NCBI GenBank assembly: GCA_031976175.1 | Contig: DALYLR010000021.1 | Location: 1 to 58,949 of the forward strand | DNA: 58,949 bases | Source: DMER01 sp003451645 | GTDB taxonomy: Bacteria > Pseudomonadota > Alphaproteobacteria > Micropepsales > Micropepsaceae | Reading direction: 5' to 3' | Notes under the pieces: model-generated | The model's database searches: none | Seen by the model: the letters and a program-made list of their open reading frames with translations, nothing else | Told to the model about the DNA's origin: nothing | In this document: piece after piece, positions 36,494 through 45,118 of the stretch | How positions within the stretch are numbered: position 1 is the first letter of the stretch | Layout: every line of letters begins with the position of its first letter | Made by a program: the position numbers and the translations under genes

Positions 36494-37531
36494 TTATGCG
36501 GGCGGCTTGACCTCGAACGAGTCACCAGGGCCCAGGAGGGCCTTGTAGCCGCCGCCATCGAGAAACGTCGCATCCTCTGGCGAGCCAAGCAAGATGGCGC
36601 GCCAAAATGCAACGGCTGCCGCCTTGATCAAATCATGATGGCGTGGGAGGGCTGGATAACCAAAACTCCGCCCCATCAGGCGCGGATCGGGATCGCCGCC
36701 AAAGGTGAAGTGGTTGGCATTCTCCAGGATGAGCAAATACTGCTTTACGCCAGAGATCGCTTCGAAAGGCACGCGCCGCGCCGGGGCCGCAAAATCGCCA
36801 TTGGGCGCATCATCCTTGGTTCCCGTCAGGTGAAAGATCGGCATCAGCATCCTGCGAAAGGCGGCGCTCGCTTCTCCATAGCCATCGCGGGGCGGTGAGG
36901 GGCTTAGCGCGAAGGCGCCCTTCAGCTGCGGCACAGCCAGGCTCTGGTCAAAGCCCGTCACAGCCATGCCCGCGGCGATCTGGGCCGTAATGGCGCCCAG
37001 CGAATGCCCGGCAATCCCGACCCGGGCGGGATCGGCCAGTGTGGTAAGCGCCGGAGCGCCGCCTTGGATTTGGCGAAAGGCGAACAGGACATCCTCAAAG
37101 CGCACCCGGCCCACTTGCGGGTCGCGCGCGGCGGCAGAGATTTGCTGGCGGTCATTGCGGAAGGCGTCGCGGTCGCTGCCAGCATGCTGAATATGCAGGC
37201 TGATAAAGCCATGGCTGGCCAGGTGCTCGCCAAATTGCTGGCCGGTCTCGCGCGTGCCCCCGCCGCCATGGGAGTAGATGATCACGGGTGCCAGCGCCGC
37301 GAGCGCCTTGGGCCGGTATATCCGCCAGGGAATGGTCCGCCCGCCGCGCTGAGCGTCGGTCCAAGCACCCTCCTCAAAGGTGGAGCCCGCAGGTCCAGGC
37401 AGCGCCCGTGCATCGGTCAGGCGCGTGGTTAGCTCCTGTGCGGAGGCCCGCGGCGCCAATCCTGCGCTGCTGAGGGCCATCGCCAATCCCAAGGCATCCC
37501 GTCTGCTGATCCGTAAGTCAAAGCTGGTCAT
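36494..37531 (-). CDS. alpha/beta hydrolase (PAF acetylhydrolase/dienelactone hydrolase-like), Tat-type signal
   Basis: A 345-residue secreted hydrolase. The N-terminus ISRRDALGLAMALSSAGLAP has a twin-arginine motif. The alpha/beta hydrolase core shows the oxyanion segment YSHGGGGTRETGQQFGEHLA, the nucleophile elbow VGIAGHSLGAITAQIAAG (Ser in GHSLG) and a late His in ENANHFTFGG. Esterase, lipase or carboxyl-acyl activity is likely; the substrate is open. GAGGAG lies 5 bases before the ATG at 37531. It is the first gene of an operon with the GntR regulator downstream. Confidence 0.87.
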   Translation of the reverse strand: MTSFDLRISRRDALGLAMALSSAGLAPRASAQELTTRLTDARALPGPAGSTFEEGAWTDAQRGGRTIPWRIYRPKALAALAPVIIYSHGGGGTRETGQQFGEHLASHGFISLHIQHAGSDRDAFRNDRQQISAAARDPQVGRVRFEDVLFAFRQIQGGAPALTTLADPARVGIAGHSLGAITAQIAAGMAVTGFDQSLAVPQLKGAFALSPSPPRDGYGEASAAFRRMLMPIFHLTGTKDDAPNGDFAAPARRVPFEAISGVKQYLLILENANHFTFGGDPDPRLMGRSFGYPALPRHHDLIKAAAVAFWRAILLGSPEDATFLDGGGYKALLGPGDSFEVKPPA

Positions 37532-37955
37532 CATTCTCCTCACTGGGGCTCATGCCGCGCGCCAGAACCCCAGGAACATTGTCGACAATTCCGCAGCAAG
37601 TCAACTGAGCGATACCAGGGCATTGGCGCGAAAGATCGGGAGTGTAGACCCATAGGCGATGGGGTCGGATTATCCTTTTTGGGCAGCGCCGCCAACGCAT
37701 ACCCTTGCGGTTCTAGGATTAAGGTCCTATATCAAGATGGCACAGGAAAGAGCCAGAAAATCAACGTAACTGGACGTAACAAAACGAAACACAACGAAAC
37801 ACAACGAAACAAAACGTAACAGAACGACACAGGCCGAGCCCGCACGCATCACGGCGATACGGTTCGCCCTTGCCAAGTGCGCTGGCCGAAGCGATTGTAG
37901 CTTTATTCCGCAAGCCCGCATGGGTTGAGGGTGGGGCTGGGCGGATTGTGGCGGT
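37532..37955 (+). other. intergenic region with phased decamer repeats
   Basis: 424 bp between the divergent hydrolase and LuxR-hydrolase genes. Its main feature is the seven-copy 10-bp repeat at 37761-37830 described separately. The 5' part (37540-37740) includes a TTGTCGACAA palindrome near 37578-37587, which may be a regulator site upstream of the hydrolase operon. No real gene is seen; the small minus-strand frame across the repeats has no support. Confidence 0.5.
37761..37830 (+). repeat. seven tandem 10-bp repeats, consensus NNNACGWAAC
   Basis: Seven head-to-tail decamers: TCAACGTAAC, TGGACGTAAC, AAAACGAAAC, ACAACGAAAC, ACAACGAAAC, AAAACGTAAC, AGAACGACAC. The ACG core never moves from its 10-bp register while the first three bases vary, which is what one expects of functional binding sites rather than a recent slippage array. 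The period is close to one turn of the helix, so all cores face the same side of the DNA. The array ends 125 bp before the start of the LuxR-type regulator gene. Confidence 0.9.
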
Positions 37956-39680
37956 ATGAACGATCTTGTTTCAAAGATTTATGCGTCGACCCTGTCTCCG
38001 CAGGCCTATGACCAATTGCTGTCGGACATCGAGGCGGAACTCGCAAGGATGGTGACTGCGGAGGGCGGCGGGCTGGCCTATCTCCCCCACAGCAGCGAGG
38101 CCGATCCCCTTGACATAGTCCCGCCTGAGTTTGACGGTCATATCGCGACCGCAGGCGCGATCCAAGCGCAGCTGGGCCATGTAGACGAGGACACCAAAGG
38201 CCTTGAGGCGCTGTTAGCCCTGGCGCCGGGCGCAGCAGCGATCGTGGACGATACTGGACACATTGTGAGCGCCAACGAGGCCGCCCGGGCGATTGCCCGC
38301 GACCTGACCTTTTCCACCTTGTTTTCCAACTTTGAAGCGCAAGACAAAGCCCGCCGCGCGATGCGCGGGCATAGCGAACCCAATCGGGCAGCCGCCATTC
38401 TCGTCGAAGGGGATGCGGCGGGAAGCGTAGCTCGGTGGGCGGCGATCCGCCCGCTGAACATTCCCAGCGTGCAAGCGGCGGTGGGGCGGAAATTATTCCT
38501 GGTCACGATCATCGCGCCTAGTTTCGGCGAGGCTGCGCAAGCAACCTTAAGCCAAGCCTATGGGCTGACCTTCGCTGAACGCGAGGTGGCGATCGCCTTG
38601 GCGCAGGGCCGGTCGCCGGAAGACATCGCGCAAGACCGGCGAACCTCACTGACAACTGTGCGCAGCCAGATCAAGAGTCTGAAAGCCAAAATGGGTGCGC
38701 GCGACATTCCGGACTTGGTTCGCACGGTCTGCGGCTTTGGTGCGGGCGTCGCCGATATCGTGCCGGTGTCGAACGGCGCAAGCGAAGGCCCGGTCAGCGG
38801 CGCACGCGCGGACCTCATGATGCTCGGCAGTGGCCGCCGGCTGGACTATTTCAGCCAGGGCGATCCGAAAGGCGAGGCCGTAGTCCTGTTCCACAATATG
38901 CCCTACGGCGCGGAATTCCCCCGGGCGGCGCAAGAGGCGGCGCGGACGCGTGAACTTCACATCCTGGCGCCGTTCCGGCCGGGCCATGGCCGGTCGGACC
39001 TGCTGACCGTGCAGGGCTCCGCGGCGCTGCTGAACCAGGTGGCAGACGACACCGCAGAGATGATGGACATACTTGGGATCAGCCGTGCGCGGCTGATCGG
39101 CCATGCGGTCGGATCGTCCTTTGCGCTGCACTTCGCCCATCGGCATCCGCACCGGGCGAGCGGCCTTGTGATGGTCAGCCGCGCGCCAGTGTGGCGCGGC
39201 GAATGGCTGCGGGAATTGTCGCCCGGCCACCGCGCCTTTGCTGTGATCGCGCGCTATGCGCCGCGAATTGGACGCCTCGCGGCCTGGTCGATCTTCGCTT
39301 ATGTCAACAAGCGCGATGCCAAAGACTACGGACGGCGAAGCGCGGACGGCAGCCCTCCCGATTTGCGCGCGCTCGACGATCCGGAGATCCTCCGCCTGAT
39401 GGCCGATGGCACGCGCTATGCGGTACACAGAGGGGTGGAGCCTTATTGCCGCGACTTCGAGGTGTTGGAGGTGGACATGACCGTCGCGGCGCAAGCCCTC
39501 GCCATTCCACTGCATATCCTGCATGGGATGGACGACCGCATCGTCATACCGGTCTTCTCCGAACGATTCGTCGCAGCCGCGCCGCGCACCAAACTCACGC
39601 TCGTCCCCGATGCTGGAAACTTCCTTTTCTATAGCCATTGGCGCGATGTCCTGGACGCCGTCGAGGCGATGCCGCGCTGA
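37956..39680 (+). CDS. LuxR-type HTH regulator fused to an alpha/beta hydrolase-fold domain, likely inactive
   Basis: A 574-residue fusion. Residues 1-195 are a sensor-like region with a PAS-like segment (LAPGAAAIVDDTGHIVSANE). A LuxR HTH occupies about 203-258 (LTFAEREVAIALAQGRSPED, IAQDRRTSLTTVRSQIKSLK). From about 285 to the end is an alpha/beta hydrolase fold with the oxyanion part VVLFHNMPYG. The nucleophile elbow reads LIGHAVGSSFAL: Ala384 stands where Ser is expected. The usual catalytic His motif (GHFLF) reads GNFLF, so the His is also lost. The Asp region MDDRIVIP is kept. The domain may therefore bind a ligand without hydrolysing it, similar in principle to hydrolase-fold receptors. 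Confidence 0.87.
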   Translation: MNDLVSKIYASTLSPQAYDQLLSDIEAELARMVTAEGGGLAYLPHSSEADPLDIVPPEFDGHIATAGAIQAQLGHVDEDTKGLEALLALAPGAAAIVDDTGHIVSANEAARAIARDLTFSTLFSNFEAQDKARRAMRGHSEPNRAAAILVEGDAAGSVARWAAIRPLNIPSVQAAVGRKLFLVTIIAPSFGEAAQATLSQAYGLTFAEREVAIALAQGRSPEDIAQDRRTSLTTVRSQIKSLKAKMGARDIPDLVRTVCGFGAGVADIVPVSNGASEGPVSGARADLMMLGSGRRLDYFSQGDPKGEAVVLFHNMPYGAEFPRAAQEAARTRELHILAPFRPGHGRSDLLTVQGSAALLNQVADDTAEMMDILGISRARLIGHAVGSSFALHFAHRHPHRASGLVMVSRAPVWRGEWLRELSPGHRAFAVIARYAPRIGRLAAWSIFAYVNKRDAKDYGRRSADGSPPDLRALDDPEILRLMADGTRYAVHRGVEPYCRDFEVLEVDMTVAAQALAIPLHILHGMDDRIVIPVFSERFVAAAPRTKLTLVPDAGNFLFYSHWRDVLDAVEAMPR

Positions 39681-39702
39681 ACGGGCTGGAAATGGAGCGC
39701 GC

Positions 39703-39720
39703 ATCCCCACTTGTGGGGAT
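39703..39720. promoter_or_regulatory. perfect 8-bp inverted repeat with 2-bp spacer
   Basis: ATCCCCAC-TT-GTGGGGAT, located 22 bp after the LuxR-hydrolase stop and 59 bp before the next start. It could be an operator for the secreted-protein gene or a weak transcription barrier; no T run follows. A related GTGGGGAT string recurs near 41951-41958 before the photolyase gene. Confidence 0.4.
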
Positions 39721-39778
39721 GGAGCCGTGCACGGACTCGTCTGTAGGCTGACAGCATTCTCGCCAGAGGGCGAACAGC

Positions 39779-40720
39779 ATGATGGGGTTGACAGTGAAGC
39801 GTACAGGTTTTGTGAGTTTTTTGGGTGCAGTCCTTTTGGGCTTCTCCGGCATGGCGGCCGCAGGAACGAATGACTACGGCGGCTATGACATCGTCGAAGA
39901 CGCCTCAATGTCAGCATCGGGCTATGGCAAGGCCCGTGGCTGGCAGGTCATGGCGGCCTTTCAGGGAAAAAAATTCACGTTCTGCTATGCAGAACCGGAA
40001 AACGAACCGGCCAACAATCGGGTCCGCGTCGGCTGGGATTCCCAGCAATGGCAGGTAGCGGTACCAGTGCGTGCCAAGCGCGACTGGGAAGGCACCTTCG
40101 AAGTCGACGGCCAAGGCGGCGGCAATGGCGGCGGATCGCAGATGAGCGGAACCTCCGCAGGTGGCCGAGCCATCGCTTGGCTGGGCGCGAGCGAAGTCGA
40201 ACTCATGCGCAACGGCAACTCGGCCGTCCTTGGCATTGGCAAGCAGGATTATGATTTCTCGCTGGATGGCGTGGCCGCCGCGATGCTGAAGATCGAGGAG
40301 TGTGTCGAGCGGCGCGGCAAGCAAACGGCCCAAGCGAGCCAACCACCAGCGCAATCGCGGCCTGCAGCACGTCCGCAAGGGCAACAAACAGCCGCCAGCC
40401 AGGTGAAGGCCACGTGCTCGGGCCATCTGTTCGACTCCTATCGCTGCAACGTGACGAACCTGCCGCCGGAGCCCGGCTATACGGACATGTACCGTGTGGA
40501 GGACCCAGCCCGGGCGCAGCAAAGCTACCTCTTGAAGGTCAAATCCGAGACGCAAAGCGAAGTCTGGATCCGCAACGCAAGCGGCGGCAATTGGGACTAT
40601 CACGGTCTTTGGGAAGAGGATCAGAGCGACGAGGATTGCATCGTCCCCAGCAGCCGGAACACCAGGGCGATCAAGGACAAACTCGGACAAGACGCCTGGA
40701 ATTTGTGCGTGAAGTTCTGA
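39779..40720 (+). CDS. secreted hypothetical protein, two-part
   Basis: A 313-residue exported protein of unknown family. The signal peptide (GFVSFLGAVLLGFSGMAAAG) precedes a first module (about 25-175, with ARGWQVMAAFQGKKFTFCYA and ECVERRG at its end) and, after a Gln/Ala/Pro-rich linker, a second module (about 210-313) with cysteines at ATCSGHLFDSYRCNV, EDCIVPSS and WNLCVKF, probably disulfide-linked. The first module shares a pattern (W at the front, then a C-x-A, then a final Cys) with the next two secreted proteins. GAGGG lies about 9 bases upstream of the ATG. Role unknown. Confidence 0.7.
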   Translation: MMGLTVKRTGFVSFLGAVLLGFSGMAAAGTNDYGGYDIVEDASMSASGYGKARGWQVMAAFQGKKFTFCYAEPENEPANNRVRVGWDSQQWQVAVPVRAKRDWEGTFEVDGQGGGNGGGSQMSGTSAGGRAIAWLGASEVELMRNGNSAVLGIGKQDYDFSLDGVAAAMLKIEECVERRGKQTAQASQPPAQSRPAARPQGQQTAASQVKATCSGHLFDSYRCNVTNLPPEPGYTDMYRVEDPARAQQSYLLKVKSETQSEVWIRNASGGNWDYHGLWEEDQSDEDCIVPSSRNTRAIKDKLGQDAWNLCVKF

Positions 40721-40750
40721 AGCCTTATGTTCAGCAATCGGAGTATTACC

Positions 40751-41281
40751 ATGTCGTACAAAGCAGCGTTTGCCGCGATTGCGGCCGCAGCCCTCCTCGC
40801 GCCGGCCGCGATCGGCGCGCCTCTTCACAAAAAGGCTCTCGGCAAGATCGGCAGCTGGGAGATCGCGCGGTACACCACAGGCGGCGCGGGCAAGAAGCTC
40901 GCTTATTGCGAAGCGAAGATCATCACGGCCACGGAAACGGGCCTGCGTATCACGATCAGTGAGAATGACACGGCCTTTGGATTTTCCGGCTATGGCTCGG
41001 CGGCGATCGGCGACGCACCGAAGATCAAGCACTGGATCAATGGCGACAAATCGAGTGCCGCGACGGACACTGCCAAATTGGAGACGGACGAAACCGGCTT
41101 CGAATGGACGATGATCTCAGAAAGCAATGACGAGCCGGGCATGTTCTCCGATGCCTTGCCCAATGCGCACAAGATCAGCTTCAGCTATCCAGTCGACGGC
41201 AAGCCGCATGTGCAGACGTTCTCGCTGAAGTCCAGCAATGCTGTCGTGGACCGCTTGATCGATTGTCGCGACGGGCGCTGA
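40751..41281 (+). CDS. secreted hypothetical protein
   Basis: A 176-residue exported protein with a signal peptide (AAFAAIAAAALLAPAAIGAP). The mature part begins GKIGSWEIARYTTGGAGKKL and AYCEAKI, later FSFSYP-like beta strands and a final Cys in RLIDCRDGR. Two cysteines could form a disulfide linking start and end of the domain. GGAG lies 8 bases before the ATG at 40751, and the previous secreted-protein gene ends 30 bp upstream, so both are probably cotranscribed. The family is not recognised; the pattern recalls small invasion-locus-B-like periplasmic domains, but this is weak. Confidence 0.68.
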   Translation: MSYKAAFAAIAAAALLAPAAIGAPLHKKALGKIGSWEIARYTTGGAGKKLAYCEAKIITATETGLRITISENDTAFGFSGYGSAAIGDAPKIKHWINGDKSSAATDTAKLETDETGFEWTMISESNDEPGMFSDALPNAHKISFSYPVDGKPHVQTFSLKSSNAVVDRLIDCRDGR

Positions 41282-41306
41282 GCGGTACGGCCAAGAAAGA
41301 AAATGG

Positions 41307-41336
41307 GGGCTGCAACCGGCGACTAGCTTGCAGCCC
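41307..41336. terminator. hairpin between two convergent secreted-protein genes
   Basis: A perfect 9-bp stem (GGGCTGCAA with TTGCAGCCC) with a 12-nt loop in the 70 bp between convergent stops. On the minus strand it is followed by a T-rich run (CCATTTTCTTTCTT), so it could end the minus-strand gene; support on the plus strand is weak. Confidence 0.6.
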
Positions 41337-41351
41337 TTCATGTGTTCGATC

Positions 41352-41837
41352 CTATCGGTTCGAATTCACGCACTCGATGACGCGATTGTACGCGTCACCC
41401 GTGCGGGCCCCAAGATCGACTTCCGTTGCACCCAGCCGTCCAATGTGGAAAACAAAGCCGCCTTCTTGCGCCACTTTTTCCAAGTCCGGATCGCCCAAAG
41501 CCGCCCAAATACGGATGCCGTCATCCACCACCGCAGTGACGTCGATGATGACTCCGCCCGAGAAGGTCATTTGGGACGGATACTTGCCCTTTTTGATGCC
41601 TTTGGCGCTCATGCTGAAATAGCCGGCATTGTCCTGGTTCGTGCGATAGGCGATGATGTAGTGTTGGTCGCCCGTTTTCTTATGTGCGCGGCAATTGATT
41701 ATGCCATCGCGTTCGGCTGTTTGTGTAAAGGTCCAGCCGCCGAAACCTTTCCCAAAGGGAACGTCGGCAGCCACGGCCGCACCTGCCGCAAAGCCTGACA
41801 GCAACACCGCCGCCAGATTCAATCCAATCTTCGTCAT
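41352..41837 (-). CDS. secreted hypothetical protein
   Basis: A 161-residue exported protein. The signal peptide (LNLAAVLLSGFAAGAAVAAD) is followed by GFGGWTFTQTAERDGIINCR, a beta-rich centre (FSGGVIIDVTAVVDDGIRIW) and a final Cys in RVIECVNSNR. The layout (front Trp, early Cys before A-H or E-A, late E/D-C near the end) parallels the two preceding secreted proteins, so the three may be diverged relatives. It is convergent with them. Function unknown. Confidence 0.68.
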   Translation of the reverse strand: MTKIGLNLAAVLLSGFAAGAAVAADVPFGKGFGGWTFTQTAERDGIINCRAHKKTGDQHYIIAYRTNQDNAGYFSMSAKGIKKGKYPSQMTFSGGVIIDVTAVVDDGIRIWAALGDPDLEKVAQEGGFVFHIGRLGATEVDLGARTGDAYNRVIECVNSNR

Positions 41838-42049
41838 CTTGACACTCCCAATGTGATTACACGCCAGAGCGAAAAGCTAAGGGGCCGCGCACGCAAGGGG
41901 CAATGAGGGGGAGAATATAAGCTGCGCGTGTACCAGTACCGCATCATCACAAGTGGGGATGGGCCACAGCCGCACCGTTGATCCAACCCACGAGGCCGGT
42001 CGTAAACCATCAGCCTACAAATCATCGTCCCTGCCTTTGCCCGAGACCC

Positions 42050-43600
42050 ATGCCCGCCCAGACCCTTCGCATCGTCCTCGGCGATCAATTGACAATCGGC
42101 CTGCCGCTTCTGGCGCAGGGCGATCCGGCGCGCGACGTTGTGCTGATGGCAGAGGTGGCGGACGAGACGGCCTATGTGCCGCACCACAAGAAGAAGATCA
42201 TCTTCATCCTGTCGGCGATGCGGGCCTTTGCGCGGGCGCTGGAGGAGGCGGGCTGGCAGGTCGAGTATGTAAAGCTGGATGATCCAGGCAATACCGGCTC
42301 CTTCACGGGCGAGGTGCGCCGCGCTATAGCGCGCCACCGCCCGAAGCGGATCGTCACGATGGAGGCGAGCGAGCACCGGGTGCTGGCCATGCAGCGCGGA
42401 TGGGAGGCGCAGACCAGTGTGCCCGTAACGATCCTTCCCGACCCCCGCTTCCTGTGCACGAAGGAGGCGTTCGCGCGCTGGGCCGAGGGGCGCAAATCCC
42501 TGCGCATGGAGTATTTCTACCGTGAGATGCGGCGCAAGACGGGCCTGCTCATGGAGGGCGGCGACCCGGCGGGCGGACAGTGGAACTTTGACGCCGAGAA
42601 CCGAAAAGGGCCGCCGGGCGCGCTGATGATGCCAACGCCCTATCGCGCCGAGCCGGACGCGCAAACCCGCGCGGTGATCGCGATGGTGAAGGCGCGCTTC
42701 GCCGCGAACTTTGGCGACGCGGAGCCGTTCTGGTTCCCTGTGACGCAGGGCGGTGCGCAAGAGGCGGCCGCCCATTTCCTGCGCGAGGCTTTGCCGCAAT
42801 TCGGCGACTATCAAGACGCAATGGTGAGGGCTCACAAATTCCTGTTTCACTCGGTCTTGTCGCCGCTCATCAATGTGGGGCTGCTCGATCCGCTGGCATT
42901 GTGCCGGGCGGCGGAGGCGGAATGGCAGGCGGGCAGGGCACCGCTCAATGCAGTGGAGGGGTTCATCCGCCAGATCATCGGCTGGCGAGAATATGTGCGT
43001 GGCATCTATTGGTGGCAGGGGCCGGACTATATGCGCATGAATGCCCTGGGCGCGGCCCGGCGCCTGCCGTCGATGTACTGGACCGGCCGTACACGGATGG
43101 CCTGCATGGCGGCGGCGATTGGCCAGACCCGGACGGATGCCTATGCCCACCACATTCAGCGCCTGATGGTGACGGGAAACTTCGCGCTACTTGCCGGCAT
43201 CGATCCGCATGAACTCCACGAATGGTATTTGGCCGTCTATGCGGACGCTTTCGAATGGGTCGAGGCGCCGAACACCATTGGCATGAGCCAGTTTGCGGAT
43301 GGCGGTCTGCTGGCGTCGAAACCTTATGCGGCGAGCGGCGCCTATATCGGCCGCATGAGCGATTATTGCGGCAGCTGCCGGTACAAGGTCGCGGAAAAGG
43401 CGGGGCCGGATGCCTGCCCGTTCAATGCCATGTATTGGGATTTCTTGCTCCGGCACCGCGAGCGGTTTGAGGGCAATCCCCGTATGGCACAAATGTACCG
43501 CACCTATGACAAGATCAAGCCCGGGACGCGCGCAGCGATGGCCGACCGTGCACAGACCTTCCTGAGACTGATCGATGAGCATGGAACCGATGATGTCTGA
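42050..43600 (+). CDS. FeS-type bacterial cryptochrome/(6-4) photolyase (PhrB-like)
   Basis: A 516-residue flavoprotein of the FeS-BCP group, which repairs (6-4) photoproducts with light. The N-terminal domain starts LRIVLGDQLTIGLPLLAQGD. The C-terminal catalytic domain has IRQIIGWREYVRGIYWWQG, the RLMVTGNFALLAGIDPHEL stretch and SQFADGGLLASKPYAASGAY. The [4Fe-4S] ligands are visible: CGSCRYK and DACPFNAMYWDF plus an earlier Cys in TRMACMAAAIG. It overlaps the SDR gene at its end. A second, unrelated photolyase is 2.6 kb downstream, so the cell appears able to repair both main UV lesions. Confidence 0.93.
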   Translation: MPAQTLRIVLGDQLTIGLPLLAQGDPARDVVLMAEVADETAYVPHHKKKIIFILSAMRAFARALEEAGWQVEYVKLDDPGNTGSFTGEVRRAIARHRPKRIVTMEASEHRVLAMQRGWEAQTSVPVTILPDPRFLCTKEAFARWAEGRKSLRMEYFYREMRRKTGLLMEGGDPAGGQWNFDAENRKGPPGALMMPTPYRAEPDAQTRAVIAMVKARFAANFGDAEPFWFPVTQGGAQEAAAHFLREALPQFGDYQDAMVRAHKFLFHSVLSPLINVGLLDPLALCRAAEAEWQAGRAPLNAVEGFIRQIIGWREYVRGIYWWQGPDYMRMNALGAARRLPSMYWTGRTRMACMAAAIGQTRTDAYAHHIQRLMVTGNFALLAGIDPHELHEWYLAVYADAFEWVEAPNTIGMSQFADGGLLASKPYAASGAYIGRMSDYCGSCRYKVAEKAGPDACPFNAMYWDFLLRHRERFEGNPRMAQMYRTYDKIKPGTRAAMADRAQTFLRLIDEHGTDDV

Positions 43601-44339
43601 GCCGCAGCTGACGAGTTTGCCGGAAGCCTATCGCGCCGCGGTGTTCGGGGCGGGCGGCGGCATAGGCCGGGCCCTAGTCGCGCATCTCGCCGCCGATCCG
43701 CGCTGCGGCGTGGTCTATGCGGGTGCCAGAGGGGGAGGCGAGGGGGCGGGCAAGGTGTTGCCATTCCGCTTCGACCTGCGGGACGAGGCGTCCATCGCGG
43801 CGGCGGCTGAGAGGTTCGCAGGCGGCGGCCCGCTCGACCTTGTCCTGGTGGCCACGGGCATTTTGCATGGGGACGGGCTGAAACCCGAAAAGACCTACCG
43901 GGCGCTCGACGCGGAGGCGATGGCGACGGCGTTTGCGGTCAACACGATCGGGCCAGCGCTCATCGCCAAACATGTCCTGCCGCTGCTGGCGCGCGACCGC
44001 AAGACGGTTTTCGCGGCGATCTCAGCGCGCGTTGGCTCGATTGCGGACAATCGGTTAGGCGGCTGGCACGCCTATCGCGCGTCAAAGGCGGCGCTGAACA
44101 TGGCTGTCCGCAATTTCGCGATCGAGCTGGCGGTACGCAACAAGCACGCGGTATGTGTCGCTCTTCATCCGGGTACGGTGGATACCGGTCTGTCCAAACC
44201 CTTTCAGGCGGGCGTCGCGGCGGAAAAATTGTTCACCGCCGAATACAGTGCCGCTGCAATGCTAAAGGTCCTGGACGCTGCCACTGCCGAACGATCAGGC
44301 ACGCTCATCGCCTGGGATGGTCAGACGATCCCGTTTTGA
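43593..44339 (+). CDS. SDR family oxidoreductase (C-factor-like)
   Basis: A 248-residue short-chain dehydrogenase. The cofactor motif AAVFGAGGGIGRALV, the Ser in VFAAISARVGSI and the YxxxK pair in WHAYRASKAALN are all present. The C-terminal HPGTVDTGLSKPF is typical of the C-factor/CsgA-like subgroup often found next to photolyases. The start is uncertain: several ATG codons (43581, 43590, 43593) lie inside the end of the photolyase frame, so the two genes overlap and are translationally coupled. The role may be reduction of a flavin- or pterin-related compound; this is inference from context. Confidence 0.85.
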   Translation: MSEPQLTSLPEAYRAAVFGAGGGIGRALVAHLAADPRCGVVYAGARGGGEGAGKVLPFRFDLRDEASIAAAAERFAGGGPLDLVLVATGILHGDGLKPEKTYRALDAEAMATAFAVNTIGPALIAKHVLPLLARDRKTVFAAISARVGSIADNRLGGWHAYRASKAALNMAVRNFAIELAVRNKHAVCVALHPGTVDTGLSKPFQAGVAAEKLFTAEYSAAAMLKVLDAATAERSGTLIAWDGQTIPF

Positions 44340-44386
44340 GGGTGCGTGGTGCTTTCCTGGCGCAATCCGAAGCCAAGTCATTTCTA

Positions 44387-45007
44387 TTACTTCGGACGGT
44401 TTATGCGATCGTTCATTGCTCCAAAGAGATAGTTACGCGCTGCACTGCGGACGGTCCTTTGCCAGGCTGCGGGCGACTGCTTCAGCGTCTGATGCGTTCT
44501 GAGCATCACCAGACCATGGACCAGCGCCCAAGATTCGAAAGCGATACGAGCCGCATGTACTCGAGACCAATCCGGCCGTGCCGCTAAGAAAACCGCGACC
44601 AATTTCACAAAGGCCGCGCGGGCGGCCCTGGTCGCCTCTGGGTCCGGCTGGAACCGGTCGCCCTGCGCATCGAACATCAACGCATAAAGTCTCGGTTTTC
44701 GCGCTTCGAACTCCAGATAGGCATCGATTGCGAGCAAGATGCGTTCATGGCTGGCGCCCGTATTCTCGCGCCGGACATCTTCGACGGATGCGCCAAGCTG
44801 CTCGAACCCGCTGATATAGAGCGCATTCAAAACGCCCTTCTTGCCGCCAAAATGGCTATAGACGCCGATCGTGGAGGTTTTGGCCCGATCGGCTATCGCC
44901 CTGACGCTGAGCCCGGCGATCCCTTCTTCATCGAGAATCTCCGCCGCGGCGGCGATCAATTGCGCCTGTTTACGGAGTGCTCGCGGAGAATCGGTTTGCC
45001 TTTTCAT
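44387..45007 (-). CDS. TetR family transcriptional regulator
   Basis: A 206-residue regulator. The N-terminal HTH covers about residues 12-58 (LIAAAAEILDEEGIAGLSVR, AIADRAKTSTIGVYSHFGGK, KGVLNALYISGFEQL). The C-terminal ligand domain has no named relative that I recognise. It is divergent from the thioesterase gene at 45119, with an AT-rich promoter region between them (TTATATACTCAACCATAACG near 45010-45030), so it probably represses that gene in response to an acyl-CoA or fatty-acid-like ligand. Confidence 0.9.
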   Translation of the reverse strand: MKRQTDSPRALRKQAQLIAAAAEILDEEGIAGLSVRAIADRAKTSTIGVYSHFGGKKGVLNALYISGFEQLGASVEDVRRENTGASHERILLAIDAYLEFEARKPRLYALMFDAQGDRFQPDPEATRAARAAFVKLVAVFLAARPDWSRVHAARIAFESWALVHGLVMLRTHQTLKQSPAAWQRTVRSAARNYLFGAMNDRINRPK

Positions 45008-45118
45008 AACAGCATTATATACTCAACCATAACGTTGTTATGATCATGATTTTTTGCGTCGCCGCGTTCGGGCAGGTCCGCCTCTGGCGTTACGGCGGAT
45101 TTGGGGAGACACGATTGC

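Noticed and set aside
37761..37830. CRISPR array
   Set aside because: The repeat unit is only 10 bp with 3-bp variable parts; there are no spacers of about 30 bp and no cas genes.
37727..37921. Small minus-strand hydrophobic protein across the decamer repeats
   Set aside because: Its hydrophobic stretch is a translation of the 10-bp repeat array; there is no ribosome binding site and no conservation evidence.
41834..43153. Minus-strand open frame of 439 codons opposite the FeS photolyase
   Set aside because: Antisense shadow with no domain; the photolyase motifs are on the plus strand.
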